Positions 10,301 to 16,340 of a stretch of DNA of 64,000 nucleotides are shown here, piece after piece. Origin of the DNA: Nonomuraea aurantiaca (GTDB lineage Bacteria; Actinomycetota; Actinomycetes; Streptosporangiales; Streptosporangiaceae). The stretch lies in contig NZ_JAIWNB010000002.1 in NCBI RefSeq assembly GCF_020215705.1, forward strand, positions 682,001-746,000, given 5' to 3'. The position numbers and the translations under genes are program-made. Every line of letters begins with the position of its first letter. The first letter of the stretch is position 1. The notes under the pieces are model-generated. The model worked only from the letters and a program-made list of their open reading frames with translations. It was not told the origin of the DNA and made no database searches.

Positions 10301-11101
10301 CGCTGGAGCAGCAGCATGGAGACGCCGGAGCGGCCGTACAACTACACATGGGAGCACGACCGCGCGCACATCGGCCTCGTGGGCCCCGACGACGCGCCCT
10401 TCCGGGCCGGGGAGCGGATCGGCCGCACCTGGTTCAAGCAGCCGCTGCTGCCCGGCCCCGATACGGTCCGGCCGCTGCGCAGGCAGGGCGACCTGCTCCA
10501 GGTCGACATGTGGGGGCTCATCGACGCGGGGCGGAACACCGGCGTCGCCCAGACCGAGAACTTCGAGACCGGCATGAAGACCGGCTGGCGGTTGTACCAG
10601 GGGGACACGCTGCTGGCACAGACCGAGCGGCGCCCCCAGGGGACGCTGCTCCTGCCGGCCGCCGCCGCCACGTATCGGATGGAGTACGACGTCGAGAACC
10701 GCGCCGCCTGGGCCCGGCTGTCGACCAGGACGAAGACGGCGTGGACGTTCCCGTCGCAGCACGACGCCGGTTCGGGCACGACGGTCCCGCTGCTGCTCGC
10801 CGACTATGACGTGGCGACGGACCTGAAGAACCAGGCCGCCTCGCCGCGGCTCGGCCTGACCCTGCGCCACCAGGACGGCGCGGCGGCCGCCCCGATCAAG
10901 GACGTGTCGCTGGAGGTGTCGTACGACGACGGCGCCTCGTGGCGCGCGGTCCGGCGGCTCACCTCGAAGGGGAACGGCGCCTACGAGGCCACGCTGGACC
11001 GGCCGCGGTCGGCCGAAGTCGTCTCGTTGCGTCTCAAGGCCACCGACACGCGCGGGGCGAGCCTGTCACAGGAGGTGATCAGGGCGTACGCGCTGAGGTA
11101 G
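7328..11101 (+). CDS. Secreted S8 (subtilisin-family) serine peptidase with PA-like insert
   Basis: A 1257-residue exported protease. The ATG at 7328 has GGAG seven bases upstream and begins a classic signal peptide (MRPRRWTAVAASLAVAAVTT ending near GVRADDAP). The frame is open further upstream, but that part overlaps the divergent regulator and lacks coding character. The catalytic triad is visible: Asp229 in VLDTGVDTGHPDL, His261 in FGHGTHVADI and Ser435 in SGTSMATPHVAG. A propeptide-like region precedes the catalytic domain. After it come Ig-like/Fn3-like segments (EVSAGRPVTREVTYRNPGKT), a PA-like stretch around DNA 9780-10020, and a C-terminal beta-rich domain. There is no LPXTG motif, so it is probably released. 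The substrate is unknown. Confidence 0.93.
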   Translation: MRPRRWTAVAASLAVAAVTTMTGTGVRADDAPALVPNPAEHGYDLTLITGDQVHVAVAADGRQKASVTAASRGDGPPAGFRITEDAGQLTVLPRDVEGLVPGRLDPELFNVTALAAQGYTDARSDAIPLIVTYGKQSAMPAVPALKAVRTLESIGGSGVRLAKSAARGFGGDLSALAAGRTKSPLDGVTKIWLDRKVEPALDRSVPQIGAPAAWSAGYDGAGTTVAVLDTGVDTGHPDLAGKVADERDFTDSGSATDEFGHGTHVADIIAGSGAASGGSRKGVAPGVKLLNGRVLDANGEGLSSWIIDGMEWAAGEKHADIVNMSLGDPSPGGPLTDALGELYAGYGTLFVVAAGNRGCEACVGSPGDAPAALTVGAVDGQDRLADFSSFGPIGLERAVKPDITAPGVGIVAARAKGTSLGEPVDEHYTRLSGTSMATPHVAGAAALLRQSRPGISAGELKALLMGTAKPLPGIPVDKRGTGRVDVAAALGEPVLAAQGPVDFGLSEVSAGRPVTREVTYRNPGKTPVTLGLATGGPFSVSPAGLSLPGGAQGAVRLTLDPAKAQAGRQRAELVATPNQGPPIRTSLTGNVEVKRVRLRVSGIARDGRPAQAYATALNVDDGTRDGREMPGDPVRRCESDPGASCVLVPPGTYSVLGVINTLRPSVDSMSYADRGTVLNLSFTGEPELKVTGDTKVVLDARKAVEMRVDTPDHVTKRNRGTATKLIWTRAPAKGTPLTETVLQDESADETYYLQPTKRVTKGRFALATRWHLEAPAITLRTAGLELNPDYVDPVWFSDVSADFPRLDGSALLLAVNAGTGTPADLKGRDLRGRLALIRRTADLTVAAQSNAAAAAGARMVAVYGDLPVSESGVKLKVPTVALTGQEGARLAERLRGLPVPVLAKGIVASPYVYDLYLTEEGRIGDRPDHTLRARSLARVDSDFFSQLADDVTLSESRFGWQPWETTSWDTGRPVPRTPRDRVDYLTAGSGVRWSSSMETPERPYNYTWEHDRAHIGLVGPDDAPFRAGERIGRTWFKQPLLPGPDTVRPLRRQGDLLQVDMWGLIDAGRNTGVAQTENFETGMKTGWRLYQGDTLLAQTERRPQGTLLLPAAAATYRMEYDVENRAAWARLSTRTKTAWTFPSQHDAGSGTTVPLLLADYDVATDLKNQAASPRLGLTLRHQDGAAAAPIKDVSLEVSYDDGASWRAVRRLTSKGNGAYEATLDRPRSAEVVSLRLKATDTRGASLSQEVIRAYALR

Positions 11102-11107
11102 CCGAGG

Positions 11108-11190
11108 TGCGGGCGGGGGGACTCGAACCCCCACAGTGTCGCCACCAACAGGACCTAAACCTGCCGCGTATGCCATTTCGCCACGCCCGC
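11108..11190 (-). tRNA. tRNA-Leu (anticodon TAG)
   Basis: On the minus strand a 7-bp acceptor stem GCGGGCG/CGCCCGC closes an 83-base tRNA. The anticodon stem GCAGG/CCTGT encloses loop TTTAGGT, giving anticodon TAG, and a long class II variable arm (about 14 bases) fits leucine. The T loop GGTTCGAGTCC is canonical. CCA is not encoded. Confidence 0.95.
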
Positions 11191-11244
11191 GCAGCCCCTG
11201 CCAGAGCGGGCCTGAGCCGAGTTTAGCGTCCCGGCAGTGCGCTG

Positions 11245-11268
11245 GGGGCCCGTCGCGCGACGGGCCCC
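11245..11268 (-). terminator. Terminator of bcp: 24-bp perfect palindrome
   Basis: A perfect 12-bp inverted repeat (arm GGGGCCCGTCGC) starts 8 bases beyond the bcp stop codon. It has no clear U-tract on the minus strand, like many actinobacterial I-shaped terminators. It also separates bcp from the tRNA gene. Confidence 0.7.
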
Positions 11269-11275
11269 TTTCCGG

Positions 11276-11749
11276 TCAAGCCAGCCCGAGCTTCTTCTTC
11301 AGGCTCGCCACGTGACCGGTCGCCTTCACGTTGTAGAGGGCCTGCTCGATCTTGCCGTCGGCGTCGATGACGAAGGTGGAGCGGATCACGCCGACGATCT
11401 CCTTGCCGTACAGCTTCTTGGGGCCGTAAGCCCCGTACGCCTTGTGCACGTCGAGTTCGGGGTCCGACAGGAGCGGGAAGGTGAGCGAGTCATGCTCGGC
11501 GAACTTGACCAGCTTGGCCGTCTTATCCTTCGACACGCCGAGCACCACGAAACCCTCGGCGGTCAGCTGGCCGAGGTTGTCGCGGAAGTCGCACGCCTGC
11601 TTGGTGCAGCCCGGCGTCATCGCGGCAGGGTAGAAATAGAGGATCACCCGCCGGCCGCGGTAGGTCTCGAGGGAGACGGTCTCGCCGTCGGCGGCGGGAA
11701 GCGTGAACTCGGGCGCGGCGTCGCCGGGCGCGAGCTTGGTTTCGGTCAT
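11276..11749 (-). CDS. bcp: Thioredoxin-dependent thiol peroxidase, Bcp/PrxQ family
   Basis: A 157-residue cytoplasmic peroxiredoxin of the usual Bcp length. The peroxidatic Cys48 lies in AAMTPGCTKQACDFRD, with Cys53 five residues later as the resolving cysteine of atypical 2-Cys PrxQ enzymes. The N-terminal APEFTLPAADGETVSL and YFYPAA motifs are canonical. The family reduces hydroperoxides using thioredoxin. GGAGGG lies just upstream of the ATG. The gene is monocistronic, with a strong palindromic terminator directly after it. Confidence 0.95.
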   Translation of the reverse strand: MTETKLAPGDAAPEFTLPAADGETVSLETYRGRRVILYFYPAAMTPGCTKQACDFRDNLGQLTAEGFVVLGVSKDKTAKLVKFAEHDSLTFPLLSDPELDVHKAYGAYGPKKLYGKEIVGVIRSTFVIDADGKIEQALYNVKATGHVASLKKKLGLA

Positions 11750-11892
11750 GGGGCCCTCCAGAGTTCGTCGTGCAAAACCTACCGGCCTGCCCGGAGTGCC
11801 GTGCGGGTCGCCGACCTGACAGACTGATCAGCGAAGAGCGCTTCATCGATCACCGGGCGGAGCTCGCACGGAGCGCGGCCGAAAGGAGAGTC

Positions 11893-12225
11893 ATGGCTGA
11901 CACCGATCCCGACGAGCTGGAGCGGCGGATCGCGCGGACGCGCGCGGAGTTGGCGGACACGGTGGACGCCATCGCCGACCGGGTGAGCCCCAAGCGGGTC
12001 GCCGAGCGCACGGTGGCCGACGTGAAGACACGGGCGAACAACCTGGTGGCCTCGGTGGGCGACGCGCTCGGCGTGACGCAGCGCCCCGTCGAGTACGCCG
12101 ACGACCCGGACCGGCTGTGGGCCGAGGAGCAACCCAGCCTGGCGCCGGTGCTGATCGGCGTGGGCGTCGTGCTGGTGGTCGGCGCGGCCATCACCCTCTG
12201 GCGCCGCCGTCGCCGCCGCTTCTAG
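11893..12225 (+). CDS. DUF3618 domain membrane protein
   Basis: A 110-residue protein with the DUF3618 start (PDELERRIARTRAELADTVDAIADRVSPKRVA), a short linker, and one C-terminal TM helix (APVLIGVGVVLVVGAAITLW) closed by a polybasic RRRRRRF tail, so the N-terminus is cytoplasmic. AAGGAGAG lies four bases before the ATG. The frame is open upstream to 11770, but the extra part is not coding-like. Function is unknown; in other actinobacteria the domain usually accompanies phage-holin-like and envelope-stress small proteins. Confidence 0.85.
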   Translation: MADTDPDELERRIARTRAELADTVDAIADRVSPKRVAERTVADVKTRANNLVASVGDALGVTQRPVEYADDPDRLWAEEQPSLAPVLIGVGVVLVVGAAITLWRRRRRRF

Positions 12226-12246
12226 CCCGTCCTTCCGCTCCCCCGG

Positions 12247-12295
12247 AGGGGTATCCCCCTGGGGGCACCAGCTACGAGGGAGGGGTATCCCTCCC
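12247..12295. terminator. Two hairpins with the same GGGGTATCC core between convergent genes
   Basis: Hairpin 1 (12247-12260) pairs AGGGG with CCCCT around TAT. Hairpin 2 (12278-12295) pairs GGGAGGG with CCCTCCC around GTAT with no mismatch. Both lie in the 84-bp gap between two converging genes and most likely act as a bidirectional terminator. The shared core sequence suggests one arose by duplication of the other. Confidence 0.6.
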
Positions 12296-12309
12296 AAAGG
12301 ACACCAGCG

Positions 12310-13503
12310 TCAGAGGAATGTCCGTCCCTCCCCCCGGTACGTCGGCGCTGTCTCCACGACGGTGTCGCCTTCGACGAGGTGCAGCTCGCTGAAGCGCTCG
12401 CACATCTCGCCCGCCTTGGCGTGCCTGAACCAGACCCGGTCGCCCACCCGCAGATCCTGGGCCGCCTGACCGAGCAGCGGCGTCTGCACCTCGCCCGCGC
12501 CCTCGTCGCGCGTGTAGCGGAGCCCCGCGGGCAGGTACGGCTGCGGCAGCAGGCTCGTCCCCGGCCGCCCGGAGGCCAGGTAGCCGCCCCCCAGCACCGT
12601 CACCGCGCACGGCCCCGGCCGGCGCACGACCGGGAGCGCGAACAGCGCGGCCGGGCGGCCGGTGAAGTTGCGGTAGAAGTCGAAGAGCCGGGGATGGAAG
12701 AACCCAGAGCCCGCTGCCACCTCGGTGATCGCCTTCTCCCGCACGGTCCGCTCGACGGAGCCGGTGCCGCCGCCGTTGACGAACTCCAGGTCGCAGAGCT
12801 GCCGGACGGCGTTCACGAGGCGGCCGCGGCGCAGGACCAGCTCGCGGGCCGACAGGCGCTGCATGATCCGGATGGCCCGGACCAGCGCCGCGTTGCCCGG
12901 CTGATCGTCGCCGACCCCCGCGATCTGTCCCTCGTACGCCATCAGACCCGTCAGGCGGAAGCCGGGCCGCTTGGCGATGTCGGCGGCCAGGTCGGCGGCT
13001 TGCTCGGGCTCGCGGATCGTGGAGCGCAGGGTCCCCGCCCGGAATCTGCCGCCCAGAGCGACATATCCCGCGTCGAGGTCCATCGACAACCGGATCTCCG
13101 ACCGTGAACGGACCGCCGCAACCGCGTCGTCGACGTAGTCGAGATGGTCGGCGGCGTCGATGGTCAGCGTGATCTCGGCGGCCGCCCGCGCGTCCCCGGC
13201 CAGCGCCGCGAGCGCCTGCCTGTCGGCCGTCGGGTAGGCCACGAGCACGTCGGTGAATCCCCGCTCGACCAGCCAGAGCGCCTCGGGCAGCGTGAAGGCC
13301 ATGATGCCGTGGAAGCCGTCCATGGCCAGGATGCGTTCCATGACCGAGCGGCAGCGGATCGACTTGCTCGCCACCCGGATCGGCTTGCCGGCCGCCCGCC
13401 GTACGAGATCGGCCGCGTTGGCGCGCATGGCCGCGAGATCGAGGATCGCCAGCGGCGGCTCGAGCGCTCTGGTCGCACTGTCATAGCGGCGGAGATCGTT
13501 CAT
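12310..13503 (-). CDS. PLP-dependent amino acid deaminase/aldolase (alanine racemase fold)
   Basis: A 397-residue fold-type III PLP protein. The N-terminal barrel has the PLP lysine in IRVASKSIRC, followed by the barrel segments GIMAFTLPEALWL, IRLSMDLDAGYVALGG and GLMAYEGQIAGV. The C-terminus has a beta domain with VGDRVWFRHAKAGEMCERF, as in D-threonine aldolase and D-serine dehydratase-like enzymes. The family acts on D-amino acids or beta-hydroxy amino acids; the exact substrate cannot be read here. It is a single gene, divergent from the DUF6286 gene with 68 bp between. Confidence 0.85.
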   Translation of the reverse strand: MNDLRRYDSATRALEPPLAILDLAAMRANAADLVRRAAGKPIRVASKSIRCRSVMERILAMDGFHGIMAFTLPEALWLVERGFTDVLVAYPTADRQALAALAGDARAAAEITLTIDAADHLDYVDDAVAAVRSRSEIRLSMDLDAGYVALGGRFRAGTLRSTIREPEQAADLAADIAKRPGFRLTGLMAYEGQIAGVGDDQPGNAALVRAIRIMQRLSARELVLRRGRLVNAVRQLCDLEFVNGGGTGSVERTVREKAITEVAAGSGFFHPRLFDFYRNFTGRPAALFALPVVRRPGPCAVTVLGGGYLASGRPGTSLLPQPYLPAGLRYTRDEGAGEVQTPLLGQAAQDLRVGDRVWFRHAKAGEMCERFSELHLVEGDTVVETAPTYRGEGRTFL

Positions 13504-13571
13504 AAAGGCATCTTAACGACATATCGGGCAAATGAATATGAGGGCGGTTCATCTTACTTGCGGTCCCCGTA

Positions 13572-14237
13572 ATGATCCTGCAAACTGGCGGCGAGGGCAT
13601 GGTCCGGGCGATGCCCGATCCGTGTACCTGTGGCGTTGTGACCACCCTCCAGCAGATACTGTCCGGCGCCGGGATCGTCGCCCAGGAGAGCCCGCTGCGC
13701 AGGTCTGGCCGGGTGCTCAGACCGGCGCGGACGCCCGCGGGGATCGTCGTGGCGCTCACGCTGACCACCGGGCTGTGGCTCGCCGCCGCCGAGGTGGTCT
13801 CCGCCCTGCTGGGCAGGCCGCTCGGCTGGCTTCCGGTGTCCGACCTCCTCGACCTCGCGGCCCATCGCGCCTGGGGGCAGCTGACGCTGCCCGCCCTCGT
13901 GACCATGGCCGTGGGGGTCGTGATGTTGCTGCTGGCCGCCGTACCCGGCCGGTGCCGGCTCGTACCGGTCGAGACGTCGGATCCGCTGATCGTCATCGGC
14001 ATCACCAGGGCCGGCCTCCGCCGTACGCTGCGGGCCGTCGCCCAGGAGGTCGACGGCGTGCAACGAGCGCGGGTACGGCTGCGCAGGCGGACGATCGAGG
14101 TCATGGTCATCACCGGCCCGGAGAGCTCCGGCTCGATGCTCAAGCAGGTCGGCACCGCGGTCGGTGACAGGCTGGCGGGCGTGGGCACCCTGGCCGCGGG
14201 CGAGGTCGTCGTGCGACTGCGCCGGAGGGGGTTGTGA
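13572..14237 (+). CDS. DUF6286-like membrane protein of the Asp23/AmaP envelope group
   Basis: A 221-residue protein with two TM helices (about residues 58-80 and 110-130). The cytoplasmic C-terminal domain (LIVIGITRAGLRRTLRAVAQ, then VDGVQRARVRLRRRTIEVMV) resembles DUF6286 and the Asp23/AmaP alkaline-shock group. The start is uncertain. The ATG at 13572 has no ribosome binding site, and ATGs at 13599 and 13611 and a GTG near 13638 are in frame and plausible. Its stop overlaps the ATG of an 11-codon ORF, which in turn overlaps the AmaP-like gene, so all three are coupled. The Asp23 gene usually found in such clusters is absent. Confidence 0.7.
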   Translation: MILQTGGEGMVRAMPDPCTCGVVTTLQQILSGAGIVAQESPLRRSGRVLRPARTPAGIVVALTLTTGLWLAAAEVVSALLGRPLGWLPVSDLLDLAAHRAWGQLTLPALVTMAVGVVMLLLAAVPGRCRLVPVETSDPLIVIGITRAGLRRTLRAVAQEVDGVQRARVRLRRRTIEVMVITGPESSGSMLKQVGTAVGDRLAGVGTLAAGEVVVRLRRRGL

Positions 14238-14291
14238 TGCGGCGGCACGCGGGCGACCGGAAGGGGCTGTGATGCGGCAGTACGCGGGCAA
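14222..14291 (+). repeat. 35-bp tandem duplication covering a ribosome binding site and start codon
   Basis: Copy 1 is 14222-14256 and copy 2 is 14257-14291; 30 of 35 positions match and the match continues 5 bp further. Each copy carries a purine-rich ribosome binding site and TGATG, the overlap of a stop and a start codon. The result is a short ORF between two membrane-protein genes. Confidence 0.85.
14237..14272 (+). CDS. 11-codon ORF created by the tandem duplication
   Basis: ATG at 14237 to TGA at 14270-14272 encodes MRRHAGDRKGL. It overlaps the upstream stop (TGATG) and the downstream ATG (TGATG), and has GGAGGGG upstream. The peptide matches the N-terminus of the following protein (MRQYAGNRIGL) at 7 of 11 residues, so it is a copy of that gene's start. 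Whether it is translated, and acts as a coupling leader or is just a scar, is not known. Confidence 0.5.
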   Translation: MRRHAGDRKGL

Positions 14292-14772
14292 CCGGATCGG
14301 CCTGGCCGTGGTCGGCGGGCTGCTGCTGCTCCTGGGCGGCTACGCCTGGCTGCGCGGTAAGGACAAGCTGCCGGGTCTGTCGCCGCGCGCCAAGGTGCTG
14401 CCGGACCACACCGCCAAGCTCGTCGCCGACCAGGTCTGGGCCTTGTGGCTGGTGGCGCTGGTCATGCTGGTGCTGGCGCTGGTCACGTTCCGCTGGCTGC
14501 TGCTCTGCCTGGGGTGGGGCCGCCGCGGGTTCCGTAGCGGCACGGGCACGGCCATGCTCTGCATCGGCCTGAAGGACGTGGAGGGCCTCACCCGGGTCAG
14601 CGCCCGCGTGGTCGGGGACGCCGCCCGCCTGCGCATCTCCCTCTGCTGCCCCGCCTCGGCCGACGTCGGCGCGGTGGTCCACAAACTGGACAAGGAGATC
14701 GTCAGCCGGATCCGCAGGGAGGTCCGTGACGACGAGGTCGGCGCGGTGGTCCGGGTCCACGTCCGCCGCTGA
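14272..14772 (+). CDS. AmaP-like alkaline-shock membrane anchor protein
   Basis: A 166-residue protein with two TM helices (IGLAVVGGLLLLLGGYAWL near residues 8-28 and LWLVALVMLVLALVTFRWLL near 58-80). A cytoplasmic domain follows (ISLCCPASADVGAVVHKLDK, then EIVSRIRREV), typical of AmaP proteins that tether Asp23 to the membrane. The ATG is preceded by GGAAGGGG in the second copy of the 35-bp duplication. It is the last gene of the DUF6286-AmaP pair. A role in envelope homeostasis follows from the family only. Confidence 0.75.
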   Translation: MRQYAGNRIGLAVVGGLLLLLGGYAWLRGKDKLPGLSPRAKVLPDHTAKLVADQVWALWLVALVMLVLALVTFRWLLLCLGWGRRGFRSGTGTAMLCIGLKDVEGLTRVSARVVGDAARLRISLCCPASADVGAVVHKLDKEIVSRIRREVRDDEVGAVVRVHVRR

Positions 14773-14781
14773 CGGCGCCCC

Positions 14782-15324
14782 TCAGTCCGCCGGTAGCGCC
14801 GCCCGGCGCGGCGGCTCGTACGGTAGTGCCGTGCGGTCGGCGGTGTCGAGGGACTGAACGTCCGGCCCGGTCGAGCCCCCATATGTGGCGATCTTGTACT
14901 CGACCGCCGTGAGGGAGAGGGTCAGCTCGCGGATCCGGCGGCGGATGGTGTCGCGGTGCTCGATCAGCAGGTCGAGCCGCTCGGGTGTGGTGTGCTGCCC
15001 GGCGTCGACGAGCGAGATGTAGTGCTGCAGGTCGCGCATCGGCATGCCGGACAGCCGCATCCGGGTGAGGAACACCAGGCGCCGCACCGCCTGGGCGTCG
15101 TAGACGCGATGACCGTTGCCGTCGCGGGCCACCTCGACCAGCCCGGCCCGCTCGTAGTAGCGCAGCGTGTGGGGCGAGATGTCGAGCAGGTCGGCGACCT
15201 CGGCGATCGTCATCGACTCGGGCACGTCGGCCAGGTCGGTGAGGCGGTGGATCGCCTCGACCGACAGCGGGCCGTCGTCCCCGAGCATTTCGAGCGCCCT
15301 GGTCATCAGTTCGTCGGTGGCCAT
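14782..15324 (-). CDS. MerR-family transcriptional regulator
   Basis: A 180-residue regulator. After an N-terminal extension of about 37 residues (DELMTRALEMLGDDGPLSV...) comes the MerR helix-turn-helix MTIAEVADLLDISPHTLRYY with ERAGLV. The dimerisation helix region follows (LLIEHRDTIRRRIRELTLSL). There are no conserved metal-binding cysteines, so a small-molecule or redox effector is more likely than a metal. It follows the SDR gene by 10 bp on the same strand and probably regulates it. The palindromic repeats upstream of the SDR gene are its candidate sites. Confidence 0.9.
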   Translation of the reverse strand: MATDELMTRALEMLGDDGPLSVEAIHRLTDLADVPESMTIAEVADLLDISPHTLRYYERAGLVEVARDGNGHRVYDAQAVRRLVFLTRMRLSGMPMRDLQHYISLVDAGQHTTPERLDLLIEHRDTIRRRIRELTLSLTAVEYKIATYGGSTGPDVQSLDTADRTALPYEPPRRAALPAD

Positions 15325-15334
15325 GACAACCAGC

Positions 15335-16207
15335 TTAAATCGGCCGTACTGAGGCCGGGACGCCCTCGAAGTCGGCGCTGCGGGAGGTCTCGGCCCACCG
15401 CTCGACCTCGTCCAGGCCACGCCGGTACGCGCCCGAGATGCGCTCGACCGCCTCGCGCCCGAGCGGCAACCGCAGCGGCACCTCGTCACTGTGCGCGAGG
15501 GACACGATGATCTCGGCCGCCCGCGCCGGGTCGCCTTCCTGGCGGCCGTCGGCCCCCGCCATGTCCGCGCGAACGTTGGCCAGCAGGTCACGGTAGGTCT
15601 CGGATTCCTCGACGAACTCCAGCACGTCGTTGGCGTGGAAGTCGGTCCTGAACCGGCTGGGCTCGACGATCATCACCCGGATCCCGAGCGGTGCGACCTC
15701 CCCGGCCAGGGCTTCGGACCAGCCTTCGAGGGCGAACTTCGACGCGGAGTACGCCGACACGCCGGGGAAGGACATCCGCCCACCCTGGCTGCTCATCTGC
15801 ACGATCGTGCCGGTGCCCCGCGCGTGCATCGCGGGCAACGCCGCGCGGACGAGCGCGGCCGGGCCGAACAGGTGCAGGTCCATCAGCTCACGCAGTTGCG
15901 CGTCGCCGATCTCCTCGACCGCGCCGACCATGCCCCGGCCCGCGTTGTTGACGAGTACGTCGAGCTGCCCGAAGTGGTCGAGGGTGTCGCGTACGAGGTC
16001 CGCGGCGGCGGTGGTGTCCCGGACGTCGAACGTCGCGATCAGGCAGTCGTCCGGGTAGGCGGCCTTCAGGTCGGCCACGCTCTCGGGCCGGCGTACCGCC
16101 GCCACCACGTGGTCGCCCGCCGCGAGCGCCGCCTCCGCGAGTGCGCGGCCGAGGCCGCGGGACGCGCCGGTGATGATCCAGGTCTGTGTCTGTGTCTGTG
16201 TCGTCAT
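15335..16207 (-). CDS. Short-chain dehydrogenase/reductase
   Basis: A 290-residue classical SDR. The cofactor motif TGASRGLG lies near residue 13, NNAGRG follows in the next strand, and the catalytic YSASK with the upstream Ser (QMSSQGG) is intact. The ATG at 16207 is chosen because the motif must lie close to the N-terminus; the frame stays open upstream only through the palindromic repeats. A run of three TGTGTC units encodes a Gln-Thr repeat at residues 4-9. It is the first gene of an SDR-MerR operon. The substrate is unknown. Confidence 0.88.
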   Translation of the reverse strand: MTTQTQTQTWIITGASRGLGRALAEAALAAGDHVVAAVRRPESVADLKAAYPDDCLIATFDVRDTTAAADLVRDTLDHFGQLDVLVNNAGRGMVGAVEEIGDAQLRELMDLHLFGPAALVRAALPAMHARGTGTIVQMSSQGGRMSFPGVSAYSASKFALEGWSEALAGEVAPLGIRVMIVEPSRFRTDFHANDVLEFVEESETYRDLLANVRADMAGADGRQEGDPARAAEIIVSLAHSDEVPLRLPLGREAVERISGAYRRGLDEVERWAETSRSADFEGVPASVRPI

Positions 16208-16223
16208 GTCGGCGACGCTATGG

Positions 16224-16294
16224 CTTCGAGCGCGCTCGAACGCAAACCCGCTTCGAGCGCGCTCGAACGCAAACCCGCTTCGAGCGCGAACCCG
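16224..16294. repeat. 27-bp tandem repeats, each with a perfect 16-bp palindrome, upstream of SDR-merR
   Basis: Two identical 27-bp units (16224-16250 and 16251-16277) each contain the palindrome TTCGAGCGCGCTCGAA (16225-16240 and 16252-16267). A third copy (16278-16294) lacks 10 internal bases. Further TTTGAACG/GCGCTCG half-site variants run to about 16335. The array fills the 133-bp gap upstream of the SDR gene. Spacing of 27 bp puts the palindromes on roughly one face every 2.5 turns. A regulator-binding array is the likely role. Confidence 0.8.
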
Positions 16295-16340
16295 CTTTGA
16301 ACGAGAACGCGCTCGGGCGCGAGCGCGAGCGCGCTGCAGG

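Noticed and set aside
8678-10870. 730-codon open frame antisense to the subtilase
   Set aside because: High-GC codon bias leaves long antisense frames open. The translation is rich in Arg, Gly, His and Pro with no motif, while the plus strand encodes a complete protease with an intact catalytic triad.
11108-11190. tRNA-Leu as an integration site of a mobile element
   Set aside because: No integrase, direct repeat of the tRNA end, or mobile genes were seen on either side.
16185-16203. TGTGTC hexamer run at the start of the SDR gene as a phase-variation switch
   Set aside because: Only about three units, and a 6-bp unit cannot shift the frame, so it would only vary the number of Gln-Thr pairs.
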